Source: DATKDF01 sp963752045 (lineage in GTDB: Bacteria > Acidobacteriota > Vicinamibacteria > Vicinamibacterales > SCN-69-37). From it: 64,000 nt of DNA. The notes under the pieces are model-generated. The model did not search any database, was not told the origin of the DNA, and saw only the letters and a list, made by a program, of their open reading frames with translations. Location: positions 1-64,000 of the forward strand of contig CAVVWN010000002.1 of assembly GCA_963752045.1 (NCBI GenBank), in the 5' to 3' direction. The translations under genes were made by a program, and so were the position numbers. This document shows positions 36,038 to 44,445 of this stretch, in pieces; the first letter of the stretch is position 1, and every line of letters begins with the position of its first letter.

Positions 36038-37552
36038 TCATCGATCGTGTCGCGCCCGCCTGTACACTCTGCCATAGTCCCTGGCCCGCTTCCGCCAGGA
36101 GTGGTCCTCGGACATGCCCTGCTGCATGAGCTTCGCCCAGGCCGCCTCGTCACGATACACGCGTAGCGCCTGGCGAACCGTGCGGACGAGCGCGTCGGGC
36201 GTCGCCTCCCGGAACTTGAACCCGTTCGCCCGGAGCGCCCTGGCCGTATAGGGCTGAACGGTATCGTCGAGCCCCCCGACGCCCCGCACGATCGGCACCG
36301 TGCCGTACCGGAGACTGTACATCTGGTTCAAGCCGCAGGGCTCGAACCGCGACGGCATGAGAAACGCGTCCGCGCCGGCCTCGACGAGGTGCGCGAGGCC
36401 CTCGTCGAAGCCGACGACGGCACCCACGCGCGTCGGATGCACAGCAGCCATATGCTCGAGCCACCGCTCGTAGCGCGCGTCGCCGGTGCCGAGGAACACC
36501 CACGTGGCGTCGAGTCCGACGAGCGACGGGCTGGCCGCCTTGATGAGATCCAGCCCCTTCTGATCGACCAACCGGCTGACGAGGCCGATGAGCGGCCGAC
36601 TGACGGCATCGTCCCCCAGCGGAAAGCCGAAACGCTCCAGGAGTGCGCGCTTGCACGTCGCCTTCCCGGAGAGTTCTCGACGACTGTAGGTGGCCGGGAG
36701 CAGCGGGTCCCGCTCCGGGTCCCACAACCGGTCGTCGATGCCGTTGAGGATGCCCAGGTAGCGGCTGCCCTTGGCTGACAGCACGCCTTCGAGACCACAG
36801 CCGTAGGCGGGCGTGAGCGTTTCGCGTGCGTATGACGGGCTGACCGTCGTCACCCAGTCGCTGTAGTTGATGCCGGCCTTGAGCAGGCTGAACTGGCCCC
36901 AGAACTCGCCGGTCTCCATCTCGAATGCGGTCCACGGCAACCCGAGCTGCGTCACCGTCTCGCGCGGCGAAAGCCCCTGGTACGCCAGGTTGTGGATCGT
37001 GAAGACGCGGCCGGCCTGCGCCATCCCGGGCCAGCGCGCCGGGTCCGTCGCGAGGAGCGTCGGCACGAGGCCGGCCTGCCAGTCGTGGCTGTGCACGACG
37101 TCGTACGGCCCTTCGGCATCGCGCTCGCCCACCGACAGCGCCGCGGCCGCGAGCACGGCGAAGCGCTCGGCGCTGTCCTCGTAGTCCCGACCGCCCTCCC
37201 CGTACAGGCCGACGCGATCGAAGTGAGTGGGCGAATCGACGAAGACGACACGGTGACGAGGGCCGACATCGGCGCTCTCGAGGCCAACGTCGGCACGGAC
37301 CTCGCCGACGCTGACATGCAGGCTGGACCGCGATGAGGCCGGGACACGAACCTGCCGGTACTTCGGAGTGACAACGGTCACCCGGTGGCCCAGGTCGGCG
37401 AGCGCCGACGGGAGGCCACCGAGGACGTCGGCCAGCCCGCCGGTCTTCGAGTACGGCGCCACCTCCGAAGCCACCATGAGCACGCGCAATGCCGGAGGTC
37501 GGCCGGCTCGTCGACGACGCTCGCGATCGGCACCGTTCTCGGTCGGGGTCAC
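36038..37552 (-). CDS. glgA: Glycogen synthase (ADP-glucose type)
   Basis: The 504-residue GT5 enzyme begins, after a basic N-terminal extension of about 20 residues, with VLMVASEVAPYSKTGGLADV (donor-binding KTGGL at 36-40). It has HSHDWQAGLVP and FLMPSRFEPCGLNQMYSLRYG in the C-terminal half. It elongates alpha-1,4-glucan from ADP-glucose. No glgB, glgC or glgP gene is nearby. Confidence 0.95.
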   Translation of the reverse strand: MTPTENGADRERRRRAGRPPALRVLMVASEVAPYSKTGGLADVLGGLPSALADLGHRVTVVTPKYRQVRVPASSRSSLHVSVGEVRADVGLESADVGPRHRVVFVDSPTHFDRVGLYGEGGRDYEDSAERFAVLAAAALSVGERDAEGPYDVVHSHDWQAGLVPTLLATDPARWPGMAQAGRVFTIHNLAYQGLSPRETVTQLGLPWTAFEMETGEFWGQFSLLKAGINYSDWVTTVSPSYARETLTPAYGCGLEGVLSAKGSRYLGILNGIDDRLWDPERDPLLPATYSRRELSGKATCKRALLERFGFPLGDDAVSRPLIGLVSRLVDQKGLDLIKAASPSLVGLDATWVFLGTGDARYERWLEHMAAVHPTRVGAVVGFDEGLAHLVEAGADAFLMPSRFEPCGLNQMYSLRYGTVPIVRGVGGLDDTVQPYTARALRANGFKFREATPDALVRTVRQALRVYRDEAAWAKLMQQGMSEDHSWRKRARDYGRVYRRARHDR

Positions 37553-37669
37553 AATCGGCCAGTCTAGCAGGCCACGGGAGGGTTGGTGAATCGCGAAAGT
37601 CGGGGCGCCGAGACTTCCGGCGCCGGCATCAGCCAGGCCAGGCGGAACTGCGTCAGCGAGGCCGGCAGG

Positions 37670-38575
37670 CTAGCGAGCAGGCTCGCTCGGCACGAGACCG
37701 CCGTCGAGCCCCTGGGTTCGCGCCACCAGCCACTGGAACAGGTGCCGCGCTTCGGCGAAACGGAGGCTGCTCGTCGACGCACCCAGCACGACCACAGACA
37801 CCTGCGGTCCCTGGGGAATCTGCACGAGGGTGGCCAGGCAGTACCCCGCCTTCCGGATGAAGCCGGTCTTTCCGCCAAGAACGTCCACTTCGGTGCCGAG
37901 CAGCCGGTTGGTGCTCTTGATCTTGATGGTGCGCCGGTTGGTGCGCGCATCGTAGGTCGCCCGGCGCATGATGCGCGACAGGCGATCGTCGGACGCCGCA
38001 TACGCGACCAGTTGCGAGACGTCGTACGCCGACGACACGTTGCGGGCATCGAGGCCGGATGGATCCGCGTACTCGGTGTTGGTCAGGCCCAGGCTCGTGG
38101 CCATCCCATTCATCCGGGCCACGAACGCGGCCGTGCCGCCTTCCGATGTGCGGGCAAGCACGCGCGCCGCGGCGTTGTCCGATGCGATGAGCGTGAGGTG
38201 CAGCAGATCGCCATGGGAGATCCGCTCGCCTGCCTGGAGGTAGGTCACCGACGCATTCCGCACGTCGGCACGCGTCACGAGCACCTGCTGGCTGAGGTCG
38301 GGGGCCTCGGCGAGGAAGGTCACGGCCGTCATCAGCTTGGTCAGGCTGGCAATCGACCGCTGGTCGTGCATGTTCTCTTCCCACAGGACCGCGCCGGTCT
38401 GCGGGTCATAGATGATTGCGGCTGCGGCGCGCACGTGCGGCACGACGTTGCCGAGCATGTCGCGCTTGTAACTCGGCGTAGACGCCGACTGCGCGCTGAC
38501 CACTGCGCCGGTGCCGAACGTCAGCATGACGCCAGCAAGCACCAGCACGCGAACCGACTGAGGTATTACACGCAC
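37670..38575 (-). CDS. D-alanyl-D-alanine carboxypeptidase family serine peptidase (S11)
   Basis: The 301-residue exported protein has a signal peptide (about residues 1-28) and the penicillin-binding triad: SLTK at 77-80, SDN at 132-134 and KTG at about 235. This is the PBP5/PBP7-like family, which trims or cleaves peptidoglycan peptides in the periplasm. The C-terminal membrane-anchoring region of PBP5 is missing, so it resembles PBP7/PbpG more closely. It could be an endopeptidase. Confidence 0.9.
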   Translation of the reverse strand: MRVIPQSVRVLVLAGVMLTFGTGAVVSAQSASTPSYKRDMLGNVVPHVRAAAAIIYDPQTGAVLWEENMHDQRSIASLTKLMTAVTFLAEAPDLSQQVLVTRADVRNASVTYLQAGERISHGDLLHLTLIASDNAAARVLARTSEGGTAAFVARMNGMATSLGLTNTEYADPSGLDARNVSSAYDVSQLVAYAASDDRLSRIMRRATYDARTNRRTIKIKSTNRLLGTEVDVLGGKTGFIRKAGYCLATLVQIPQGPQVSVVVLGASTSSLRFAEARHLFQWLVARTQGLDGGLVPSEPAR

Positions 38576-39076
38576 GCGTCCTCCGTCACCCGTCCGCCTC
38601 CCGACTCGGGAGCCGCCATCTCACAGAAAAGTGCAGGAATGGTACCATCCAAGTGCTTGCGCCGCAACGGGTACCGGCGGCCGGCAGCCCCCGCCATCCC
38701 CGGAGATGGCTTCGGGACGCCGAGGCAGGGCCACCCAAGGGTTATCGACCGCAGGGACGCAGTGCCGTAGCAGAGGCAACCGGCAAGGCACGTCGTGCCT
38801 TTCTGCGGCAGCGGCCCGAAGGACTTCTCCGCACGTCGCGGCACGCGACGGGAACAAATGGAATCAAGATCCAATCGTTTGGTGTCAGAAATCCAACGGC
38901 AGTCAACAGGCGCTGCCGGTTTCCCGACTCTGCCGTCCCAGGAGACAGCCAGCCGGATCTCTCAAATCAGCGGGAATCGCGACGCATTCGCAGTCTGTTG
39001 CCAGACGGAGCAGTCGCCGCTGCTCCGACCGAGAACACGGGCCCAATTCTTGCAACTCGGCCGCCTAGAGAACGCG
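38576..39076. other. Intergenic region with strong RNA-like hairpins
   Basis: Five hundred bases without a credible gene separate the peptidase from the small protein gene. Open frames here overlap on both strands and have no domain. Two copies of GGGACGC occur at 38714-38720 and 38754-38760. The stems AAGGCAC/GTGCCTT (38785-38801) and CGGAGCAG/CTGCTCCG (39006-39027) are perfect. This may be a structured leader transcribed toward the small protein and methyltransferase genes. Confidence 0.6.
38762..38804 (+). promoter_or_regulatory. Possible switch with two mutually exclusive helices
   Basis: GGCAC at 38787-38791 can pair either with GTGCC upstream (38762-38766) or with GTGCC downstream (38795-38799). 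The second choice makes a tight 7-bp hairpin followed by a short run of T. This arrangement is what an attenuator or riboswitch platform looks like. I could not match it to a named riboswitch class; the U tract is short. Confidence 0.35.
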
Positions 39077-39286
39077 ATGAGCCTCGTCAAACTACTCGGA
39101 TTCACGACGCTGGGCTGCGGGTGCGTGCTCGGACGGTACCGCGAGGTCGGCACCAACCGGGAAGTGACCTATATCGAAGAGAAGGGCACCTCCTGCTCCC
39201 TGCGGAACCACCTGCGCAACCAGCCTCTGAGCGCCGGCCGGGTGGCACACGGATTCCGCGCGGCCGACACCGCCCAGGCGTCCTAG
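39077..39286 (+). CDS. Small conserved-looking protein, unknown function
   Basis: The 69-residue product starts MSLVKLLGFTTLGCGCV and has LGRYREVGTNREVTYIEEKG followed by TSCSLRNHLRNQPL. The CGC pair, a later cysteine and a regular charged beta-rich middle give it the look of a real compact protein, possibly metal-binding. It was chosen over a longer in-frame extension, which looks like noncoding sequence. It lies 84 bp upstream of the DNA methyltransferase gene. Function unknown. Confidence 0.6.
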   Translation: MSLVKLLGFTTLGCGCVLGRYREVGTNREVTYIEEKGTSCSLRNHLRNQPLSAGRVAHGFRAADTAQAS

Positions 39287-39370
39287 CCCGTTCCGAAGCT
39301 GCCCGTGCGCCGCCCGGGCGCGCGCCCCTCCCTGTACTCGCAACCGCGAACGGCCGAAAAGCCCTAGCGT

Positions 39371-40279
39371 ATGGGCCTTGCACTGCTCTCCCCCAGGTCG
39401 GCTCGTCCCAGTTTCGACTTCGAAGTTGGCCGCTCCCGGATTCGCCTCTACCAGGGCGACTGCGTGTCGGTCCTCTCGGCGCTCGAACCGGCCTCAATCG
39501 GCGTCGTGATCACCTCTCCACCGTACAATCTCGGCATCAAGTACCGGAGCTACGCTGACGATCTGCCCCGGGCCGACTACCTGTCCTGGACGGACCAGTG
39601 GATCCGCCGGGTGCGCCGGGTGGCCGACGAGCAGGCGTCGTTCTTCCTGAACGTCGGCGCCAAGCCCACCGACCCATGGATTCCGCTCGAAGTCGCCCAG
39701 GTTGCCCGTCGCCATTTCAAGCTGCAGAACACCATCCACTGGGTCAAGTCCATCGCCATCGAACGGGCGCAGGCCGGATCGGCAGTCGGACTCGAGCGAG
39801 ACGTCGCCGTCGGGCACTACAAGCCGATCAACAGCGACCGCTTCGTCAACGACTGCCACGAGTACATCTTCCACTTCTCGCCGGCCGGCCGTACGCGGCT
39901 CGACCGCCGGGCCGTCGGCGTGCCGTATCAGGACCCGTCGAACGTCAAGCGGTGGGCCTCATCCGGCAACGGGCTGCGCTGCCGCGGCAATACGTGGTTC
40001 GTTCCGTACGAGACGATCCAGAGCCGGGATCGCGACCGGCCCCATCCGGCGTCCTTCCCGCCGAAGGTCCCCGAGCAGTGCATTCGCCTGCACGGCCTCG
40101 ACCGTGCTGGCGCCATACTCGATCCGTTTCTGGGGCTTGGGAATACGGCGATCGCCGCCGTGCGGCTGGGCCTCGACTTCGTCGGCATCGAGCTCGACGG
40201 CCACTACCTCGAGGAATCCGTCCGCCGCATCAAAGCGGCGGCGCCCGACGATCGCAAGCGCACGCGAACCCGGCCGTAG
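39371..40279 (+). CDS. Orphan site-specific DNA methyltransferase (beta class)
   Basis: The 302-residue protein shows catalytic motif IV as TSPPYNLG (SPPY at residues 49-52) and the SAM-binding motif I as DPFLGLGNT at about residue 250. The order IV then I defines the beta class. SPPY is most often seen in N4-cytosine enzymes, but N6-adenine is possible. There is no restriction enzyme gene beside it, so a regulatory or housekeeping methylation role is likely. The target sequence is unknown. The stop is adjacent to the stop of the convergent VWA gene. Confidence 0.9.
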   Translation: MGLALLSPRSARPSFDFEVGRSRIRLYQGDCVSVLSALEPASIGVVITSPPYNLGIKYRSYADDLPRADYLSWTDQWIRRVRRVADEQASFFLNVGAKPTDPWIPLEVAQVARRHFKLQNTIHWVKSIAIERAQAGSAVGLERDVAVGHYKPINSDRFVNDCHEYIFHFSPAGRTRLDRRAVGVPYQDPSNVKRWASSGNGLRCRGNTWFVPYETIQSRDRDRPHPASFPPKVPEQCIRLHGLDRAGAILDPFLGLGNTAIAAVRLGLDFVGIELDGHYLEESVRRIKAAAPDDRKRTRTRP

Positions 40280-41584
40280 CTAGCGCCGGTTTCCGGAGCG
40301 GTCCAGCGTGTACTCAGGCTTGTACTGCAACGACACTTCCGGCCGGCTTGGCGTCTTGATCTCGACGATGCGCCGCACGCGAAGCGGGTCCGGATTCGTG
40401 CTGCTGTATCCGATGATGTAGTAGTCGCTGGTCTCAGCGTCGATGCGCTGCAGCCCGCGCCGGAAGTCGTTCGTGTTGACGATGGCAAAACCACCGGTCT
40501 CCTCGGCCAGGATCTGCAGCGAGCTGATCGTGGTCGTGATCCACTCGCGCCATTCCCCCACCGACAGCGTGTTGTTGAGCGTGGGGCCGGCGTCGAGCCC
40601 GCGGGGATCGACGGTGTAGAAGACCACGTTCGCACGCCGCGCGGCGCGCGTGAGCTCCGCGATCTGCGCGACCAGGTCCGTTTCCGCAAACTGCTGCCCG
40701 CTCGATTCGAACGGATTCTCCCAGCGCGACTGGACCGCCGGGCTGACCACGGAGCTGTCCGGGTCGGTCGGCTCGGGCCCACCAGACGCCGTCATCCACT
40801 CGTACTGCTCCTTCGCCTGCTTGTAGCGCGAGTCCTTGAACGGGTTGAACGAATAGCCGCTGCTCACATAGATGAACGACTTGCGCCGATCGGTAATCTG
40901 GCTGGCCTGCGCGAGGATGTCGTAGGCGGTCCGAAACGCCACGTTCGCGTTGTAGCGGAGCTTCGAAATGCCCTCGGACGACTCGGGCATGGCGAGCACT
41001 TCCTGCGGCGTATCGGCGCTGCCCATCAGCTTGTTGATGGCTTCGTTGAACCGGCGCCGGTTGAAATCGTACGTGAGGTCGGTCGAAATCGACGAGAACC
41101 CGGTCGACACGAGGCCGATGAGATCGTTGTCGTGAATGACCTCGTCGCGGATCTGCTCGAGCACCTTCCTCGCCCGAATCGAGTCGGCCGGCTGCAGATG
41201 CATGTCGTCGATGAAGATGATGAAGATCCGCCCGGAGACGTCCGTTCGCGCCCGGCTCTTGGGCAGGATGAGGCCTTCGCGGGGCGCGTCGCTCGCCCGC
41301 GGCGTGAGATCGCCCATGGCGCGCCCGCCGATGATCGGCTCGAAGTGCGCGATGGTCTGCTTGACGCCGTCCTCGTAGACCTCGAAATCCTCGGGCCGGA
41401 GGTTGGCGACGAACTGTCCGCTGGAGTCCTTGGCGATGACGTCCGTGGTGACGTAGTCGGACCTACCCCGAAACGTCGTCTGGTTCTGTCCCTGGGGCGT
41501 CGGGGTCTGTCCCGATACGACGGCCGTCGCCACCAGCATCGGGAACCCGATCCGTCCCAGCCACCTGCGGGCTTTCCAACGCAT
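40280..41584 (-). CDS. Secreted VWA-domain protein (VWFA-related Acidobacteriota type)
   Basis: The 434-residue product has a signal peptide (cleavage likely after VSG, about residue 25) and a beta-rich N-terminal part, VTTDVIAKDSSGQFVANLRP then EDFEVYEDGVKQ. A von Willebrand A fold follows (IFIIFIDDMHLQPADS). The layout matches the VWFA-related domain family typical of Acidobacteriota. Protein or matrix binding outside the cell is inferred. The start at ATG 41584 has a GGAG ribosome site six bases upstream, better than the ATG at 41602. Confidence 0.88.
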   Translation of the reverse strand: MRWKARRWLGRIGFPMLVATAVVSGQTPTPQGQNQTTFRGRSDYVTTDVIAKDSSGQFVANLRPEDFEVYEDGVKQTIAHFEPIIGGRAMGDLTPRASDAPREGLILPKSRARTDVSGRIFIIFIDDMHLQPADSIRARKVLEQIRDEVIHDNDLIGLVSTGFSSISTDLTYDFNRRRFNEAINKLMGSADTPQEVLAMPESSEGISKLRYNANVAFRTAYDILAQASQITDRRKSFIYVSSGYSFNPFKDSRYKQAKEQYEWMTASGGPEPTDPDSSVVSPAVQSRWENPFESSGQQFAETDLVAQIAELTRAARRANVVFYTVDPRGLDAGPTLNNTLSVGEWREWITTTISSLQILAEETGGFAIVNTNDFRRGLQRIDAETSDYYIIGYSSTNPDPLRVRRIVEIKTPSRPEVSLQYKPEYTLDRSGNRR

Positions 41585-42275
41585 CAGATTCTCCACTTCC
41601 ATCCATTATGGCAGAAGCCCCCGGGGGCAGCCCCGGGTCGGCGCCCCGCCCTCGGCCGCCCCGGCGTCCCCGCCGCCGCTGCGGGAGCTCCTCGGCGATG
41701 GCCGCCACGTCGGCGTCGAACGTGGCCGCGCCGGCGGTGACCGCCGCCTCATCAGACCACTCGTCAGGATTGAGACGCCGGGCACGTTCGGAGAGTCTGT
41801 CGCGGTCCTCGGGCGTGCGGGCCCGTCGCGCAATTCGTTGCAGGAGCTCCAAATAGCTGCGCCTGAGGCGAGCCGCCTCCGGGGCGCCGAGCGCGCTACC
41901 GAGCATCGTCTGGTCGTCGACCTGGACGACTTCCGGCTCGCGCGGCCGACCCTTCGCTGGCGCCCCCGCACGGTCCGCCACGGACCCGGTGCCTCGAGCG
42001 CCGGCTCGACGCGGCTTCGGACGCGCTTCGGCGCGCGTCTCGATTCTGTCTCTCAAGAGGCCCGGCCAATCGAACGTGAGGTCCGGATGGGTGTGTTCGA
42101 GGGCCTCCACCACTTCCTCGTCGAGCGGACGTCGTCCAACCTGCAGATTCGAGGGCGAGCGAAACAGGTAGAGCACGCGACTCTGCTGTCCGCCCTGGGG
42201 CGTACGGTAGGCGTGCATCACAAGCGTGGTTTCGTACCCACGCTTGTCGCGGTTATAGCGGATGAATGGCACCAA
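41463..42275 (-). CDS. Conserved-looking protein of unknown function, basic C-terminus
   Basis: The frame encodes 270 residues. Residues 1-75 are compact and look conserved (FIRYNRDKRGYETTLVMHAY, LYLFRSPSNLQVGRRPLDEE). The middle is helical, and then comes an Arg/Gly tract (QRRRGRRGGRGRG). It begins at TTG 42275 or GTG 42272, immediately after the stop of the preceding gene, so the two are coupled. Its last 40 residues overlap the VWA gene by 122 bp in the same direction, which is unusual. A small frameshift in the Arg/Gly tract would let it end at 41606 instead. I do not recognise the family. Confidence 0.6.
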   Translation of the reverse strand: MVPFIRYNRDKRGYETTLVMHAYRTPQGGQQSRVLYLFRSPSNLQVGRRPLDEEVVEALEHTHPDLTFDWPGLLRDRIETRAEARPKPRRAGARGTGSVADRAGAPAKGRPREPEVVQVDDQTMLGSALGAPEAARLRRSYLELLQRIARRARTPEDRDRLSERARRLNPDEWSDEAAVTAGAATFDADVAAIAEELPQRRRGRRGGRGRGADPGLPPGASAIMDGSGESDALESPQVAGTDRVPDAGGDGRRIGTDPDAPGTEPDDVSG

Positions 42276-42974
42276 CTACCTCTTGCGAAGGGCCTTTCGC
42301 GCGCGCGGGGCGACCTTGGATGCGGCCTTGGCCGCCGGTTTTCCCGCGCCCTTGGTCTTCTTGCCAGCCGCCGCCTTGGTGACAGCCTTTGCAGGCTTGG
42401 CCGGCTTGCTGGCCGCGGCCTTGCGGACGCTTGCCTTCTGCCCCGCACCCTTCCGCGGCTTGGCAGCCGCGGGAGCCGCCTTGGCGGCGGCCGCTTTGCG
42501 GACGGGCGGTTTTCCGACCGACGTGGCGGCCACGGCTATCGACCCACCAGGAGCCTTCGGGTCGTGCACCATGCGGACGAGATCGAACCCTTCGTGGGTC
42601 GGCCTGTAGGTCCAGAGCTCGCTGATCTTGGCGCCGTGCGCCTGGCACAAGCGGCGCGCAACCTCAAAGGACTGCACCGGCACATACAGGTGGAACGGCA
42701 CGCGGGCCTTCGCAAAATGAACCCACTGAGCCATCACCTCGAGGTTGTTCACAGACTCGCCGCTCTCGACCTCCACCAGGCCGACGAGCTTCTTCCCATC
42801 AGTCAACACGACGTCTGGATAGAACGTGGCCGTGCCAAGCTTCACGGGGGCGGTCTGCTCGTCGCCAATGTTGACGGCAACTTCGCCCTTGCGCTTGTAC
42901 TTGGCCTGCAGGAACCGAATCAGCCGGTCGTGTTCGAGCTGTTCGCGCACTGGGCGCACGAAGATGGGCGACAC
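42276..42974 (-). CDS. PD-(D/E)XK-like protein with histone-H1-like tail
   Basis: The 232-residue product starts at a GTG with a strong GGAGG site 4 bp upstream. Residues 1-150 form an alpha/beta domain with YPDVVL (Pro53-Asp54) and LVEVES (Glu68, Glu70), spaced as in restriction-endonuclease-like folds, though the expected lysine after the second acidic residue is missing. The last 75 residues are Lys/Ala/Pro repeats (KAAASKPAKPAKAVTKAAA), like histone H1 tails. A DNA-bound role is inferred; nuclease activity is unproven. It is followed directly by the gene at 41463-42275. Confidence 0.65.
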   Translation of the reverse strand: MSPIFVRPVREQLEHDRLIRFLQAKYKRKGEVAVNIGDEQTAPVKLGTATFYPDVVLTDGKKLVGLVEVESGESVNNLEVMAQWVHFAKARVPFHLYVPVQSFEVARRLCQAHGAKISELWTYRPTHEGFDLVRMVHDPKAPGGSIAVAATSVGKPPVRKAAAAKAAPAAAKPRKGAGQKASVRKAAASKPAKPAKAVTKAAAGKKTKGAGKPAAKAASKVAPRARKALRKR

Positions 42975-43090
42975 GGAGCCTCCCGCGCTCTTAGGTCTTA
43001 TGCCCGAACACACGAAAACCCCCCGTCGGGCAGGAAGATAAGGGGCGCGTGTATCCTAACACTTTCCGGCCAATGCCATAATCCTTTCAG

Positions 43091-43483
43091 GTGGCGAGGA
43101 TCCTCATCGTCGACGATGACCCGGTGGTGAGCCTGACGTTGTCGCGCATGCTCGAATGGACCGGCCACGAGGCGGTTCTGGCCGAATCGGCCCGATCAGG
43201 CCTCGAACGAGTGGCCGAGGGCGCGCCGGACGCGATCATCCTCGACATGCGGATGCCCGGCATGAACGGCCTCGATTTTCTGAGGGAACTCAGAGCGTCC
43301 CCCGCGCATGGCGCCCTTCCGGTCGGCATCGTCACGGGAGACTACTTCATGAATGAGCACGTCCTGGCGGAGCTCGCGGCCCTTGGCGCTACCGTCCGCT
43401 ACAAGCCGATCTGGGTGGAGGACCTGTCGGCGCTGCTCGAAGTCCTCCTTGGAGGGCGGCCGTCATCGGCCGCCGAGAAATGA
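43091..43483 (+). CDS. Stand-alone response-regulator receiver protein
   Basis: The 130-residue product is a single receiver domain. The acidic pocket is Asp8 to Asp10, the phosphoacceptor is Asp52 in IILDMRMPG, the switch Thr sits in GIVTG, and the conserved Lys is in VRYKP. No output domain follows. Such proteins act by protein contact, like CheY or Spo0F. GTG 43091 is the start. It overlaps the arginase gene by 4 bp, and no histidine kinase is adjacent. Confidence 0.9.
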   Translation: MARILIVDDDPVVSLTLSRMLEWTGHEAVLAESARSGLERVAEGAPDAIILDMRMPGMNGLDFLRELRASPAHGALPVGIVTGDYFMNEHVLAELAALGATVRYKPIWVEDLSALLEVLLGGRPSSAAEK

Positions 43484-44394
43484 TGAGCCGGCCGGTCCAT
43501 ATCCACGGTGTGCAGCTCGATCTGGGCGGCGGACGACGAGGCGTCGACATGGGCCCCTCGGCGGTCCGCATCGCGGGGCTTGGCGAACGCCTCGCGAGCC
43601 TCGGGTGCGTCGTCATCGACCGGGGCGACCTATCGGCGCCAATTCCGGAGACCCGCGTGGCCCGCGATCCGAAGAAGCGGTACATCCGCGAAATCGCCCG
43701 CGTCTGCCAGCGCCTGTACCAGCAGGTCTACCAGTCGCTCTCGTCGGGCGCGTTGCCGGTCGTGCTCGGCGGCGACCACTCACTCGCGGCCGGCTCGGTC
43801 GCCGCGTCCGCCGACTATGCCGCGGCCAGCAAGCGCGAGATCGGTCTGCTCTGGGTCGATGCGCACGGCGATATGAACACGCCGGAAACCACGCTGAGCG
43901 GCAACGTGCACGGAATGCCGCTCGCCGCTCTGCTCGGCCCCGAGCCGGCCGAACTGGCCCGGATCCGCCAGCGCGTGCCGCACGTCCGGCCCGACAAGAC
44001 CGTACTCATCGGGTTGCGGGATGTCGATCGCCTCGAGCGGGAGCGCATCAAGTCGTCGGGCGTGCATGTCTTCACGATGAAGGACATCGACAAGCACGGC
44101 ATTGCCACGGTGATGAAGCGGGCGATCGCGCTTGCGGGCAAGGACACGATGGGCATCCACGTCTCGTTCGACGTCGACGTCTGCGATCCCTCGGTCGCCC
44201 CGGGCGTCGGCACGCCCGTGCGCGGCGGCCTCGACTACCGGGAGGCCCACATGGTCATGGAGATGGTTGCCGACTCCGGCCGGTTGCTGGCGCTCGACCT
44301 GGTCGAGGTCAATCCCATCCTCGACATCCAGAATCAAACGGCGATTCTCGGTGCCGGCCTGATCGCGTCGGCGACCGGCATGCGGATTCTGTAG
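43480..44394 (+). CDS. rocF: Arginase
   Basis: The 304-residue protein has all manganese ligands of the ureohydrolase family: GGDHS (His100), DAHGD (Asp127, His129, Asp131) and SFDVDVCDP at about 229. GLDYREAHMVME and DLVEVNP follow. The spacing and length fit arginase, not agmatinase. It splits arginine into ornithine and urea. It is coupled to the receiver gene, an odd partner for a catabolic enzyme. Confidence 0.94.
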   Translation: MMSRPVHIHGVQLDLGGGRRGVDMGPSAVRIAGLGERLASLGCVVIDRGDLSAPIPETRVARDPKKRYIREIARVCQRLYQQVYQSLSSGALPVVLGGDHSLAAGSVAASADYAAASKREIGLLWVDAHGDMNTPETTLSGNVHGMPLAALLGPEPAELARIRQRVPHVRPDKTVLIGLRDVDRLERERIKSSGVHVFTMKDIDKHGIATVMKRAIALAGKDTMGIHVSFDVDVCDPSVAPGVGTPVRGGLDYREAHMVMEMVADSGRLLALDLVEVNPILDIQNQTAILGAGLIASATGMRIL

Positions 44395-44445
44395 AGCGGT
44401 TTCGATTTCGGTCTAGTGGCGCGGGGTGGGCGTCAGGTCGAAATG

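Noticed and set aside
38700..38800. Cyclic-di-GMP-I riboswitch
   Set aside because: Only the GGGACGCA..GCC strand resembles the class; the GGCAAACC strand and the GNRA-capped stem are not found.
38566..38874. 102-codon minus-strand frame upstream of the S11 peptidase
   Set aside because: No domain and no ribosome site; its sequence is better explained by the hairpins of the leader.
38653..39558. 301-codon plus-strand frame across the intergenic region
   Set aside because: It runs through the small gene and the methyltransferase in the wrong frame and is Arg/Pro-rich filler.
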